A DNA stretch of 64,000 bases from Mucilaginibacter segetis (GTDB lineage: Bacteria; Bacteroidota; Bacteroidia; Sphingobacteriales; Sphingobacteriaceae), in NCBI RefSeq assembly GCF_016522075.1, contig NZ_JAEHFW010000001.1:1426001-1490000 (forward strand), read 5' to 3'. The position numbers and the translations under genes were made by a program. Below, in pieces: positions 1 through 8,427 of this stretch (the stretch's first letter is position 1; each line of letters begins with the position of its first letter). The notes under the pieces are model-generated. The model was not told the origin of the DNA, made no database searches, and worked only from the letters and a program-made list of their open reading frames with translations.

Positions 1-210
1 GACGTGGACGAAAACAAAGAACAGGAGCTGCTTAAGCAAACTACCGACAGATACGATTCACAAACTACCCCTTACTACGCCGCCGCACGCCTTTGGGTTG
101 ATGGTATTATAGACCCGTTAGAAACACGCAAGGTAATATCAATGGGAATAGAAGCCGCGAATCACGCGCCTATTGAAAAAGCTTTTAATGTAGGGGTGAT
201 ACAGACGTAG
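1..210 (+). CDS. Acyl-CoA carboxylase carboxyltransferase (beta) subunit, C-terminal end only
   Basis: The reading frame is open from the first base, so this is the last 69 codons of a gene that starts outside the window. The tail AARLWVDGIIDPLETR followed by a helix ending in a short Phe-Asn-Val-Gly stretch is typical of the C-terminus of the carboxyltransferase subunit of biotin-dependent acyl-CoA carboxylases, closest in my reading to the methylcrotonyl-CoA or propionyl-CoA type. These enzymes move the carboxyl group from carboxybiotin to the acyl-CoA in the cytoplasm. A biotin carboxylase gene lies at 23002 but is not adjacent. The substrate class cannot be settled from the tail alone. 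Confidence 0.8.
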   Translation, partial: DVDENKEQELLKQTTDRYDSQTTPYYAAARLWVDGIIDPLETRKVISMGIEAANHAPIEKAFNVGVIQT

Positions 211-226
211 TTGTTGCGATTTAATA

Positions 227-424
227 ATGGGAATAGTACAGATACAATATATTTTTACTTATTATAAATATAAAAAGAGCGATGTTATTAACATTTTATA
301 CGAATCGGCTAATCCTGAAAATTGTATGATAGATGATGGTGAAGACCCGGGATACATGTATTTTTTATGCCTGTTTCCGGGTTTATTAATTTTATTCATT
401 GGTATTGGAATGTTGGTTATATAA
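227..424 (+). CDS. Small membrane protein, possible remnant of a DUF3592-like protein
   Basis: This 65-codon frame starts 16 bases after the carboxyltransferase stop. The second half reads like the end of DUF3592-type membrane proteins: a short beta segment, a Leu-Tyr-Glu-Ser-Ala-Asn-Pro-Glu-Asn turn resembling the family's Tyr-(Asp/Asn)-Pro-x-Asn-Pro, then one hydrophobic helix (about residues 45-65). The N-terminal membrane helix and first beta strands expected for the family are absent, so it may be a decayed gene. It could equally be a chance frame. Low confidence that it is expressed. Confidence 0.3.
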   Translation: MGIVQIQYIFTYYKYKKSDVINILYESANPENCMIDDGEDPGYMYFLCLFPGLLILFIGIGMLVI

Positions 425-468
425 GCTGCTTTTTTTAATCACATCTTATTAATTCTTATCTTCCATAT

Positions 469-1644
469 ATGAAAAAGTTACTGCTTCCGCTTTTGTTGTG
501 TTCAGCTTTCAGACTTTTTGCTCAAAATGCTGAGAGGATCCATCAAAAGGCCATTTTGGTTGATACTCATAATGACGCCCTGTCGAATGAACTGATCACA
601 AAGGCTGATCTGGGTAAACGGCAAAGAGAAGGTAATTTCGATCTGATAAGGGCAAAAGAGGGAGGTTTAGATGTACAGGTATTCTCTGTTTGGTGCAGCG
701 GACAGTATGGTAATGGCACCGCTTACGCCTATGCTAACCGCGAGATAGACTCTTTGTATGCGCTCATCAATCGTAACCCGGATAAAATGATGATGGTACG
801 TACCGGTAAAGAATTAAAAAAAGCCGTTAAACAGGATAAACTCGCGGCCCTTATAGGGGTAGAGGGCGGCCACATGATAGAGGACAGGATGGATTATATA
901 GATTCGCTGTATAACCGGGGTATGAGTTACCTCACCCTTACCTGGAATAACAGTAACTCATGGGCAACTTCCGCAACCGATGAAGTATTACACAGCGATT
1001 CGCTGCAACACAAAGGACTTACCGACTTTGGCAAACAGGTAGTAAGGCATCTGAATGAACTGGGCGTGATGATAGACCTGTCGCACCCCGGTGAACAAAC
1101 TTTTAACGATGTTATGGCCGTTACCACCAAGCCGGTTATCGCATCTCACAGCTGCGCTTACGCGCTTGATCCGCATCGTCGTAACCTGAAAGATTACCAG
1201 TTAAAGGCTATTGCCAAAAATGGGGGAGTAGTGTTTGTTAACTTTTATAGCGGATTTCTGGATAGCACCTACTTTGATAAACACGAAGCTTACCTTACTA
1301 AACATAAAACACAACTGGATTCACTGATAAAAATTTATAACGATTACGATCTGGCAAGTATCAGGCTGAATGCCATCAACAAAGCCGAGGCTGATGAGAT
1401 GCGCCCACCTTTAAGTTTGCTGATTAAGCATATTGATTATATGGTTAAATTGATGGGGGTGGATCATGTAGGTATCGGGTCGGATTTTGATGGCGCGGAA
1501 TCGTACCCACTGGGGTTAGACAGTGTAACCGATTACCCCAAAGTAACTGCCGAACTACTCAAAATAGGTTACAGCAAAAAGGATATCAACAAAATATTAG
1601 GTGGTAATTTTATCCGGGTGTTAAAGGAAAATAAAGGAGAATGA
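469..1644 (+). CDS. Secreted membrane dipeptidase-like zinc metallopeptidase (M19)
   Basis: This 391-residue protein belongs to the renal dipeptidase (M19) family, which uses two zinc ions to cleave dipeptides, often with broad specificity including D-amino acids. Residues 1-19 form a Sec signal peptide, so it acts outside the cytoplasm. The first metal pair is visible in VDTHND (His34, Asp36); the bridging glutamate lies in IGVEGGH; further ligands lie in MIDLSH and VIASHS; and GIGSDFDG is the usual C-terminal active-site segment. Length is normal for the family. The gene stands alone, with 30 bases before the next start. Function is clear; the natural dipeptide substrate is not. Confidence 0.93.
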   Translation: MKKLLLPLLLCSAFRLFAQNAERIHQKAILVDTHNDALSNELITKADLGKRQREGNFDLIRAKEGGLDVQVFSVWCSGQYGNGTAYAYANREIDSLYALINRNPDKMMMVRTGKELKKAVKQDKLAALIGVEGGHMIEDRMDYIDSLYNRGMSYLTLTWNNSNSWATSATDEVLHSDSLQHKGLTDFGKQVVRHLNELGVMIDLSHPGEQTFNDVMAVTTKPVIASHSCAYALDPHRRNLKDYQLKAIAKNGGVVFVNFYSGFLDSTYFDKHEAYLTKHKTQLDSLIKIYNDYDLASIRLNAINKAEADEMRPPLSLLIKHIDYMVKLMGVDHVGIGSDFDGAESYPLGLDSVTDYPKVTAELLKIGYSKKDINKILGGNFIRVLKENKGE

Positions 1645-1674
1645 TTATCTTTAGATAACCTTTGCTTTATCGAT

Positions 1675-2691
1675 ATGTTTAAAAGTTTTATTGTTTTTAT
1701 CTTCATTTCTTTTTTTGGCTTACCCGTTTTCGCTCAGCAAACCCGTACTTATTTCTTCAAAGAAGACGGAAGCAGTACAACTCAAGAGTTTAACGCAAAG
1801 TCGTTTATATTGATGACCAAACAGCCTGATGATACTGTTTGGTATATTAAGCAATATGACATGGATCATAATTTAATGGCATCCGGGTCCTATATGGATG
1901 ATAAATTAATAACGCCTCACGGGTATTTTAAATATTACAAGACAATCCCCGAAAAGCATTATGAAAAATTCAATTTTTCTCAACATAAAATAGATACAGG
2001 TACAGTTAAAGCAAAAAGTTTATTGACAAAAGAAGGGGTTTTTCTCAATGGGAAAAAGTCTGGTAAATGGATGGAGTATAATGAAAATGGGAATCTGAAA
2101 TTGGAAAACATCTATGTAAATAATTTACTTAACGGAACTTCAAGAACTTATGATAATGCTGGTAATGTAATTGGTATAGGCGATTATGCTGATAACCAGA
2201 GAGAGGGTGTCTGGAGATTGTTTAGGAGTGACGGAGAAGTTTTTAAAATAATTACTTATAAAAATGATAAAATAATTAATGCGAAAAGTAATAACGTAAA
2301 ACCCGCAAATATTAAAAATATATCTGTTGGTTATGATCTTGCTAACTATTTAAATCATAAACTTGATGTTTATGACTATGGTAATTCCGACGACTATTCG
2401 GTAGTATATCATTTTAGAATAACTAAAGAAGGGAAGTTAACTGACCCTGAAATATACAAAGCACATGCACTTAGAGTTGATACAGCTATAGTATATGCCT
2501 TATTAGCTGCACCAAATTTTAAATCAGCCATTAAAAATAATGAACCCGTACCACAATCTTGTTCTATAATTTTGGAAATCACCGTGAATAAAAAAAGAAG
2601 AATTAGAGTTAAGTACAATTATTATATTACATCTGTTGATGTCACAAACGGTATTTTTTCTCTATTAGGTATAGGGAATGATTTACCCTGA
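1675..2691 (+). CDS. Secreted YwqK/MORN-like repeat protein with a TonB-C-like C-terminus
   Basis: The protein has 338 residues. Residues 1-20 are a Sec signal peptide ending Phe-Ala-Gln. The middle (about 110-195) contains short repeated units such as GKWMEYNENGNLKLEN and GVWRLFRSDGEVF, the pattern of MORN_2/YwqK-type repeats. The last 100 residues (FRITKEGKLTDPEIYKA, then Ala-Pro-Asn-Phe and a closing beta strand) resemble the TonB C-terminal fold seen in many Bacteroidota exported proteins. No catalytic motif is visible. It is flanked by the M19 peptidase and trxB without obvious coupling. The role is unknown; an envelope structural or interaction function is an inference from the architecture. 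Confidence 0.65.
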   Translation: MFKSFIVFIFISFFGLPVFAQQTRTYFFKEDGSSTTQEFNAKSFILMTKQPDDTVWYIKQYDMDHNLMASGSYMDDKLITPHGYFKYYKTIPEKHYEKFNFSQHKIDTGTVKAKSLLTKEGVFLNGKKSGKWMEYNENGNLKLENIYVNNLLNGTSRTYDNAGNVIGIGDYADNQREGVWRLFRSDGEVFKIITYKNDKIINAKSNNVKPANIKNISVGYDLANYLNHKLDVYDYGNSDDYSVVYHFRITKEGKLTDPEIYKAHALRVDTAIVYALLAAPNFKSAIKNNEPVPQSCSIILEITVNKKRRIRVKYNYYITSVDVTNGIFSLLGIGNDLP

Positions 2692-2781
2692 GCGTCTCGT
2701 GACTGATGATAAGTTTTACGGATTGTTGACCTTCCTGTTTTATCTTTTTATTAAATTCGCATCTTATTTTAAAGAATACAA

Positions 2782-3738
2782 ATGTCACAAGATACTGAAC
2801 ACGTTAAATGTTTAATTATAGGCTCGGGTCCTGCCGGCTATACCGCAGCAATATATGCATCGCGGGCAGATCTTAAACCGGTTATGTACACGGGCTTGTT
2901 AGCAGGCGGACAACTTACCCAAACTACCGATGTGGAGAATTTTCCCGGTTACCCTGATGGAATAATGGGTCCCGAAATGATGGAAGATTTTCGTAAACAG
3001 GCGGAACGTTTAGGAACAGACATCCGTTTCGGGTATGTTAGTTCGGTTGATTTTTCGGCAATGCCGCATAAGGTGGTAGTTGATGAGAGTAAAACCATTT
3101 TAGCTGATACCGTAATTATTTCTACCGGAGCATCCGCCAAATGGCTGGGTTTGGAGTCTGAACAAAAGTACAGTGGTTTTGGTGTGTCGGCATGTGCTGT
3201 TTGTGATGGTTTTTTCTTTAAAGGACAGGATGTGGCCATTGTTGGCGCGGGCGATACCGCGGCAGAAGAAGCCACTTATCTGGCAAAATTATGCCGCAAG
3301 GTATATATGATCGTACGCCGGGATGAATTCCGTGCTTCTAAAGCAATGGTTCACCGGGTATTAAATACGCCAAATATCGAAATACTATACAACACCGAAA
3401 CCATTGAAATTTTGGGCGACGGGCAAAGCGTTAATGCCGTTAAGGTGTGCAATAACCAAACCCAGGAAACTACAGTTTTAGATGTTACCGGCTTTTTTGT
3501 TGCTATTGGTCACAAACCTAACACTGATATTTTCAGAGGGTGGATACACATGGATGAAACGGGTTACATTAAAACCCGCCCCGGTACCACAGAAACCAAT
3601 GTGGAAGGCGTATTTTGCTGTGGTGATGCACAAGATCATATTTATCGCCAGGCGGTTACCGCTGCCGGTACAGGTTGTATGGCCGCTATAGATGCGGAAC
3701 GTTATCTTGCCGCACAGGAGCATATTGTTACCGCGTAA
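2782..3738 (+). CDS. trxB: Thioredoxin-disulfide reductase
   Basis: This is a 318-residue cytoplasmic flavoenzyme that passes electrons from NADPH through FAD and a redox disulfide to thioredoxin. The FAD-binding motif IIGSGPAGYTAA is at residues 12-23, the catalytic disulfide CAVC at 138-141 followed by Asp-Gly, and the NADPH-binding motif VGAGDTAAEEA at about 154-164. The C-terminal FAD motif Gly-Val-Phe-Cys-Cys-Gly-Asp-Ala is also present. Length and motif order are canonical. A hairpin with a short T-run follows at 3762-3793, so the gene is probably transcribed alone. Confidence 0.97.
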   Translation: MSQDTEHVKCLIIGSGPAGYTAAIYASRADLKPVMYTGLLAGGQLTQTTDVENFPGYPDGIMGPEMMEDFRKQAERLGTDIRFGYVSSVDFSAMPHKVVVDESKTILADTVIISTGASAKWLGLESEQKYSGFGVSACAVCDGFFFKGQDVAIVGAGDTAAEEATYLAKLCRKVYMIVRRDEFRASKAMVHRVLNTPNIEILYNTETIEILGDGQSVNAVKVCNNQTQETTVLDVTGFFVAIGHKPNTDIFRGWIHMDETGYIKTRPGTTETNVEGVFCCGDAQDHIYRQAVTAAGTGCMAAIDAERYLAAQEHIVTA

Positions 3739-3761
3739 AATATTTAATTGAAAAATTTATA

Positions 3762-3793
3762 AAGAGGCTGTCCCCAAAAGGATAGCCTCTTTT
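3762..3793 (+). terminator. Intrinsic terminator after trxB
   Basis: Twelve-base arms at 3762-3773 and 3780-3791 pair with a single G-T wobble around a six-base loop and run into a T tract. It lies 23 bases after the trxB stop. Confidence 0.75.
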
Positions 3794-3883
3794 GGTAATG
3801 TGTTTTTTACAGCTTACATGAGGCAATATTTTGAATTTATGTTAAATTCACCGTCTCAATATAAATCGGGTTAAATTTTTGTT

Positions 3884-6196
3884 ATGTATAAAAAAATATC
3901 TCTGCTGTTTTTTTCGGTATTAATATGTTCAACGCTTGTTGTAAAAGCACAGGATGATCCTAATATGGGTATCATTCCGGCACCGGTATCAGTAAAAAAA
4001 ATGCCGGGTGAATTTGTGCTGAGCCAGCAAACTATTATACAGGCAGATACACCATCAAATAAAGCGGTAGTGTTTTTCTCGGATTACCTGCGGGATAATA
4101 TGGCTTACAATAAACAGGTAGGCATACGTAACGCTAATGCCGGCTCTACTGTAATATACTTAACCTCTACCGGAACGGAGAATCTACCTGCCGAAGGTTA
4201 TCGCTTAACCATAACACCAAAGCAGGTTACTGTAGCAGGTAAGGGAGCAGGTTTATTTTATGGCATACAAACGTTGATACAACTAATGCCTGCCGAAAGG
4301 GCGGCTACGGCTAAACTGCCCTGCGTGCAGATAGAAGATTATCCGCGCTTTGGTTATCGTGGTTTAATGCTGGATGTTTGCCGCCACTTTTTTTCGGTGG
4401 AGTTTGTAAAAAAATACATCGATCTGATGGCTGCCTATAAACTGAATAATTTTCACTGGCACTTAACAGACGATCAGGGCTGGCGCATAGAAATTAAAAA
4501 ATATCCTAAGCTGACGCAGATAGCCAGCCAAAGGGCGCAAACGGTAATAGGTAATTATCACGACCGTACTCCGCAGCAATATGATAATACGCCCTATGGT
4601 GGCTATTATACACAGGATCAGATTCGCGATGTGGTGAAATATGCCGCAGCCCGTTATATTAATGTGGTGCCCGAAATTGAAATGCCGGGCCACTCGCAGG
4701 CCGCCCTGGCCGCATATCCTGAATTAAGCTGCGACCCCAGTCTGGATTATAAGGTTGCGGAAACCTGGGGCGTTTTTAATAATATTTATTGCCCGTCCGA
4801 AAAAACGTTTGCTTTTTTACAGGAGGTGCTTACCGAAGTGATGGATCTGTTCCCGAGCAAGTACATCCATATCGGCGGTGACGAAGCTCCTAAAACCGTT
4901 TGGAAAAACTCCAAGTTCTGCCAAAATCTGATCAAAAAATTAAAGCTTAAGGATGAACATGGCCTGCAAAGTTACTTTATACAACGTATGGAGAAGTTTG
5001 TCAATTCAAAAGGCCGCAGCATAATTGGTTGGGACGAGATATTGGAAGGTGGCCTGGCACCGAATGCCACAGTGATGAGTTGGAGAGGTGAGCAGGGCGG
5101 TATTGATGCGGCCAGGCAAAACCACGACGTTATTATGACCCCGGGCAGCGGTGGTTTGTATATTGATCATAGTCAGGGCCGTTTAGATGAAGAACCATTA
5201 AGTATTGGTGGTAACGAACCGGTTTCCAAAATATACAGCTATAACCCTACGCCGGCGGCTTTAACAACTGAGCAGCAAAAGCATATTTTAGGGGTACAGG
5301 CCAATTTATGGACAGAGTACATCCCTACCGAGAATAAAGTGGAATATATGATACTGCCGCGCATGCTGGCCCTGTCTGAAGTAGCGTGGACACCGCTCGC
5401 TAATAAAGATTTTAAGAATTTTAATGAAACCCGCCTGCCGGAACATTTTGCCTGGCTGGATAAAGAAGGGTATGATTATCGTGTACCGGCAGCTTTCGGT
5501 ACAAAAGACACGATTATGATAGGTTCACAATTGAATGTGAATTTAAAAAGCCCGGTTAACGGGGCTACTATCTATTATACTATTGATGGCTACACCCCGC
5601 GCGAAACGGATTTAATTTATACCAAACCGATGACCCATGACGTTCCGTTAGATCAGTACCGCGAACTAAAAACCATAGTTATCACACCATCCGGCAAACG
5701 AAGTCGCGTTACCACAACCTATGTTTATAACAAGGCGCCTTTGGCACCTGTAAATTATACGGGCAACAATATGGGTTTAAGTTATAAAGTGATGTCGGGC
5801 GCGTATGTAAATACTACCCAAATTAATCCCGCCGCGGTAGTTGATACCGGCATAGCCAAAAGCTTTAGCGTAGCAACATCTGCCTTCAAAAAAGCATTTG
5901 GTAATTACGGGGTGGTGTTTGATGGGTATATTAAAATAGACACAGATGGTAACTACGGTTTTTCAACCCAATCATCAAACGGATCGGTGTTATTGATTGA
6001 CGACCAGCCTGTTGTTGATAATGACGGAAGGCATGGTGCTTATGAGCAGGGTGGTGCTGTGCCGCTATTAAAGGGTTTTCATCATATTGCCATTAAATAT
6101 GTAGACTCGGGTACACGGGGAGGAAATTTAAGAGTATTTATGACCATTCCTGGAAAACCAAAGGGAGAAATTTCGCCCGATATGTTGTACTATTAA
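3884..6196 (+). CDS. Exported beta-N-acetylhexosaminidase, GH20 with C-terminal PA14-like domain
   Basis: This 770-residue glycoside hydrolase removes terminal N-acetylglucosamine or N-acetylgalactosamine from glycans or chitooligosaccharides by substrate-assisted catalysis. Residues 1-22 are a signal peptide ending Lys-Ala-Gln. A GH20b-like domain (about 30-150) precedes the GH20 barrel (about 155-505), where YRGLMLDVCRHFF opens the barrel and HIGGDEAP carries the catalytic pair Asp333-Glu334. A chitobiase-C-like segment (about 535-615) is followed by a PA14-type carbohydrate-binding beta barrel (about 625-770). The lipoprotein gene downstream starts 15 bases later, so the two are probably co-transcribed. 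Periplasmic or surface location is inferred from the signal peptide. Confidence 0.95.
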   Translation: MYKKISLLFFSVLICSTLVVKAQDDPNMGIIPAPVSVKKMPGEFVLSQQTIIQADTPSNKAVVFFSDYLRDNMAYNKQVGIRNANAGSTVIYLTSTGTENLPAEGYRLTITPKQVTVAGKGAGLFYGIQTLIQLMPAERAATAKLPCVQIEDYPRFGYRGLMLDVCRHFFSVEFVKKYIDLMAAYKLNNFHWHLTDDQGWRIEIKKYPKLTQIASQRAQTVIGNYHDRTPQQYDNTPYGGYYTQDQIRDVVKYAAARYINVVPEIEMPGHSQAALAAYPELSCDPSLDYKVAETWGVFNNIYCPSEKTFAFLQEVLTEVMDLFPSKYIHIGGDEAPKTVWKNSKFCQNLIKKLKLKDEHGLQSYFIQRMEKFVNSKGRSIIGWDEILEGGLAPNATVMSWRGEQGGIDAARQNHDVIMTPGSGGLYIDHSQGRLDEEPLSIGGNEPVSKIYSYNPTPAALTTEQQKHILGVQANLWTEYIPTENKVEYMILPRMLALSEVAWTPLANKDFKNFNETRLPEHFAWLDKEGYDYRVPAAFGTKDTIMIGSQLNVNLKSPVNGATIYYTIDGYTPRETDLIYTKPMTHDVPLDQYRELKTIVITPSGKRSRVTTTYVYNKAPLAPVNYTGNNMGLSYKVMSGAYVNTTQINPAAVVDTGIAKSFSVATSAFKKAFGNYGVVFDGYIKIDTDGNYGFSTQSSNGSVLLIDDQPVVDNDGRHGAYEQGGAVPLLKGFHHIAIKYVDSGTRGGNLRVFMTIPGKPKGEISPDMLYY

Positions 6197-6211
6197 GAAT
6201 TAATATCGCCA

Positions 6212-6943
6212 ATGAATGCTAAATATTTGCCGCTACTGATATTATTTGCATTAATTACCGCTTGCAATAGCAAGGATAATAAAGCCGTGACCAACGTTCC
6301 GGTGTCCGTAAAAAACAACGGACTGATGGAGCCATTCCGGTTTCATAAAGCTATAGAAGTATCGCCCGGGCAAACCTATGATGTGGTAAGCTGGGGGCGA
6401 GGCTCAACGGATGTGGGTGCCTTTGCTATACTACATTCAGATTCGGCGGGCATGAAATACACCACAACCACCGGCGATCTGGATGGTACTATTAGTGACG
6501 TATATAATTCAGACATGGATGTTGATGGTAATCCGGAAATATTGATACAGTCAAAAGGGAAGGATACCATCAACTTTACTAAAATATACGCATTTGAGTT
6601 TGATGATAATAAAGCTGAAAAGCTAAATTTTCCGAATCTGACATCATCGCAAAAGGCGGGATACCGCGGAGATGATAATTTTTATATAAAAGACGGCAAA
6701 CTGATACGTGAGTTCCCGATATATGACGGTAACACTAAAAATGCCAAACCAACCGGAGAAAAGCGGCAGTTGGAATATGGTTTACGTAATAACAGTTTCA
6801 CTGTAACTCAGCTGAGTAAAGATGCTGAAAAACAAACAGCTGATAAACCGGCACAGCAAACGGTAAAGCAAGCCACGTCTGTAAAAAAGAAAATCACAAA
6901 GAAAAAATCTTCTACTAAAAAGAAAAGAAGACGTAGGGGTTAA
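6212..6943 (+). CDS. Putative lipoprotein with FG-GAP-like segment and highly basic C-terminal tail
   Basis: The 243-residue product has a lipoprotein signal (Leu-Ile-Thr-Ala-Cys at residues 14-18) and is therefore probably anchored in the envelope. The central part contains NSDMDVDGNPEILIQ, which resembles a calcium-binding FG-GAP/VCBS-type repeat. After a Gln/Thr/Lys-rich linker the last 25 or so residues are almost entirely Lys, Arg and Ser/Thr. The gene follows the GH20 gene by 15 bases and ends 6 bases from the convergent DUF72 gene. I do not recognise a specific family; a role linked to the hexosaminidase is only suggested by position. Confidence 0.7.
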   Translation: MNAKYLPLLILFALITACNSKDNKAVTNVPVSVKNNGLMEPFRFHKAIEVSPGQTYDVVSWGRGSTDVGAFAILHSDSAGMKYTTTTGDLDGTISDVYNSDMDVDGNPEILIQSKGKDTINFTKIYAFEFDDNKAEKLNFPNLTSSQKAGYRGDDNFYIKDGKLIREFPIYDGNTKNAKPTGEKRQLEYGLRNNSFTVTQLSKDAEKQTADKPAQQTVKQATSVKKKITKKKSSTKKKRRRRG

Positions 6944-6949
6944 TGTTAA

Positions 6950-7672
6950 CTATTCTTTGGTCATATTTATCATATCTTTAGCGTTAGCTATGGCAACGGC
7001 ATCATAATCGTTATTAAAATAAAACCAGCCCTTCTGCGCCTGTTTATTGTGCTTAACTACGTTAACTATGTGCTGTAGAAATTCATTGGAATAGGGCGAC
7101 CGGTACAGATTAGGCACACCATGAAAACGATAGTAAATTACCGGTGTGTTCTGGATAACCTCATCCGGCAGGGTTGGGTGGCTCATTCCGCAAAATGTAA
7201 TATGATGTTGTGCCAATTTTTCATAAACCTCGGGTTGCCACCAGCTCACATGCCGCGGTTCAAGTATATTCATAAAATCAGGATTAAGAGCATTTATTAT
7301 TTTTTCCAGTTTCTCCTCTGTGTAATTAAAACTTGGTGGAATTTGAAACAGCACAGGGCCCAATTTCTCCCGTAAACCGTTATTTATAGTTTCGTAAAAG
7401 CTGTTAACCAATTCATCAGTATCATTGAATTTTTTGTAGTGCGTTATCGCTCTTGGGGCTTTAACGGCGAAACGAAATTCCGCAGGACTTTTTTGATACC
7501 AATTCTGTAAAAAGGATAGTTGGGGGAAGCGGTAAAAAGTGACGTTAAGTTCCAAAGTGTTAAAATGCTCACAGTAAAAATCGAACCATTTACGCTGCGG
7601 CAAATCCTCAGGATAAAACGTTCCACGCCAGTCTTTATAGTGAAATCCCGAACATCCGATATGCCAATCCAT
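6950..7672 (-). CDS. DUF72 (YecE-like) TIM-barrel protein
   Basis: This 240-residue cytoplasmic protein belongs to the DUF72/YecE family. The N-terminal HIGCSGFHYKDWRG, the FNTLELNVTFYRFP segment, the FAVKAPRAITH strand, the FQIPPSFNY strand and the C-terminal WFYFNNDYDAVAI are family hallmarks in the right order. The fold is a TIM barrel; biochemical function has not been firmly established for the family. Length is normal. The gene is convergent with the basic-tailed lipoprotein gene, with 6 bases between the two stops. Confidence 0.93.
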   Translation of the reverse strand: MDWHIGCSGFHYKDWRGTFYPEDLPQRKWFDFYCEHFNTLELNVTFYRFPQLSFLQNWYQKSPAEFRFAVKAPRAITHYKKFNDTDELVNSFYETINNGLREKLGPVLFQIPPSFNYTEEKLEKIINALNPDFMNILEPRHVSWWQPEVYEKLAQHHITFCGMSHPTLPDEVIQNTPVIYYRFHGVPNLYRSPYSNEFLQHIVNVVKHNKQAQKGWFYFNNDYDAVAIANAKDMINMTKE

Positions 7673-7727
7673 TGCCTGTTTTACGGAATAACGAGTCGGT
7701 CTGATTTTTTGTTTTAAGTGTAAATTA

Positions 7728-8330
7728 TTATCCGTTAAATAGTTTGTGGCGTTTAATGGGTTTGCCTTTTCGCATCAGTACAGCATGATAAACGGTGGGT
7801 ATATCATTTGTCCAGTGTTTTATAATAAAGAGAATGGCTATAATTTCTAACCGGGTGGCAAAGCCAAGATAAAAACAAATAATAAATAAAACCTGTGAGT
7901 TGCCCGTTGCAATGAGTTGTATGAGTGTGGTAAATAGCACGAGTGTCCATAATTTGGAGCCAATGGCATGTGTGGCTACCTCCTTTTTAAAGCGCAGATA
8001 GCTGATAATGTAACACAATCCTTCTGCTGCTGATAATATTAATATTTTTATCCAATTATCCTTAAAAAACTGCGGAGTGATTAAATAACATGCAATTACG
8101 ATGCACAGCCAAAAAAACTGATCAACGCCGGAGTCGAGTCGTCTTAATTTGGGTGTAGATATGTTGAGGTGGCGGGCTATTATACCATCAAAAATATCAG
8201 CTATTAACCCCAGAAAGATAAACGTAATTATGATCCAGGTAAAAAAAGCAGGTTGCAAAATGCTCAGCAGGATAATTATTACCCCCAGTAATATTCTGGA
8301 ATAAATTAATAATAAGGGAACCTTTTTCAT
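7728..8330 (-). CDS. CDP-alcohol phosphatidyltransferase family membrane protein
   Basis: The family condenses a CDP-activated lipid with an alcohol to make phospholipids. The 200-residue product starting MKKVPLLLIYSR has about six hydrophobic segments. The signature is visible as DIFDGIIAR, then LRRLDSGVDQ: the Asp-Gly-x2-Ala-Arg part and the final Asp-x3-Asp are intact, but the usual glycine four residues before the third Asp is Leu. An upstream start at 8501 would add 57 residues overlapping the divergent BatA gene, so I chose 8330. Substrate is unknown; the odd glycine position leaves open a variant specificity. Confidence 0.8.
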   Translation of the reverse strand: MKKVPLLLIYSRILLGVIIILLSILQPAFFTWIIITFIFLGLIADIFDGIIARHLNISTPKLRRLDSGVDQFFWLCIVIACYLITPQFFKDNWIKILILSAAEGLCYIISYLRFKKEVATHAIGSKLWTLVLFTTLIQLIATGNSQVLFIICFYLGFATRLEIIAILFIIKHWTNDIPTVYHAVLMRKGKPIKRHKLFNG

Positions 8331-8427
8331 GTTTATAACACTAATGTAGGTAAAAACGATGCTTAACCGCCCTGCATTTGTGCACTTTAATTTGCAAATT
8401 TGCATAACATCCAATCCGCATAGGTAA

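Noticed and set aside
2949..3275. A 108-codon minus-strand frame inside trxB
   Set aside because: Antisense to conserved trxB sequence; composition follows the codon bias of the real gene.
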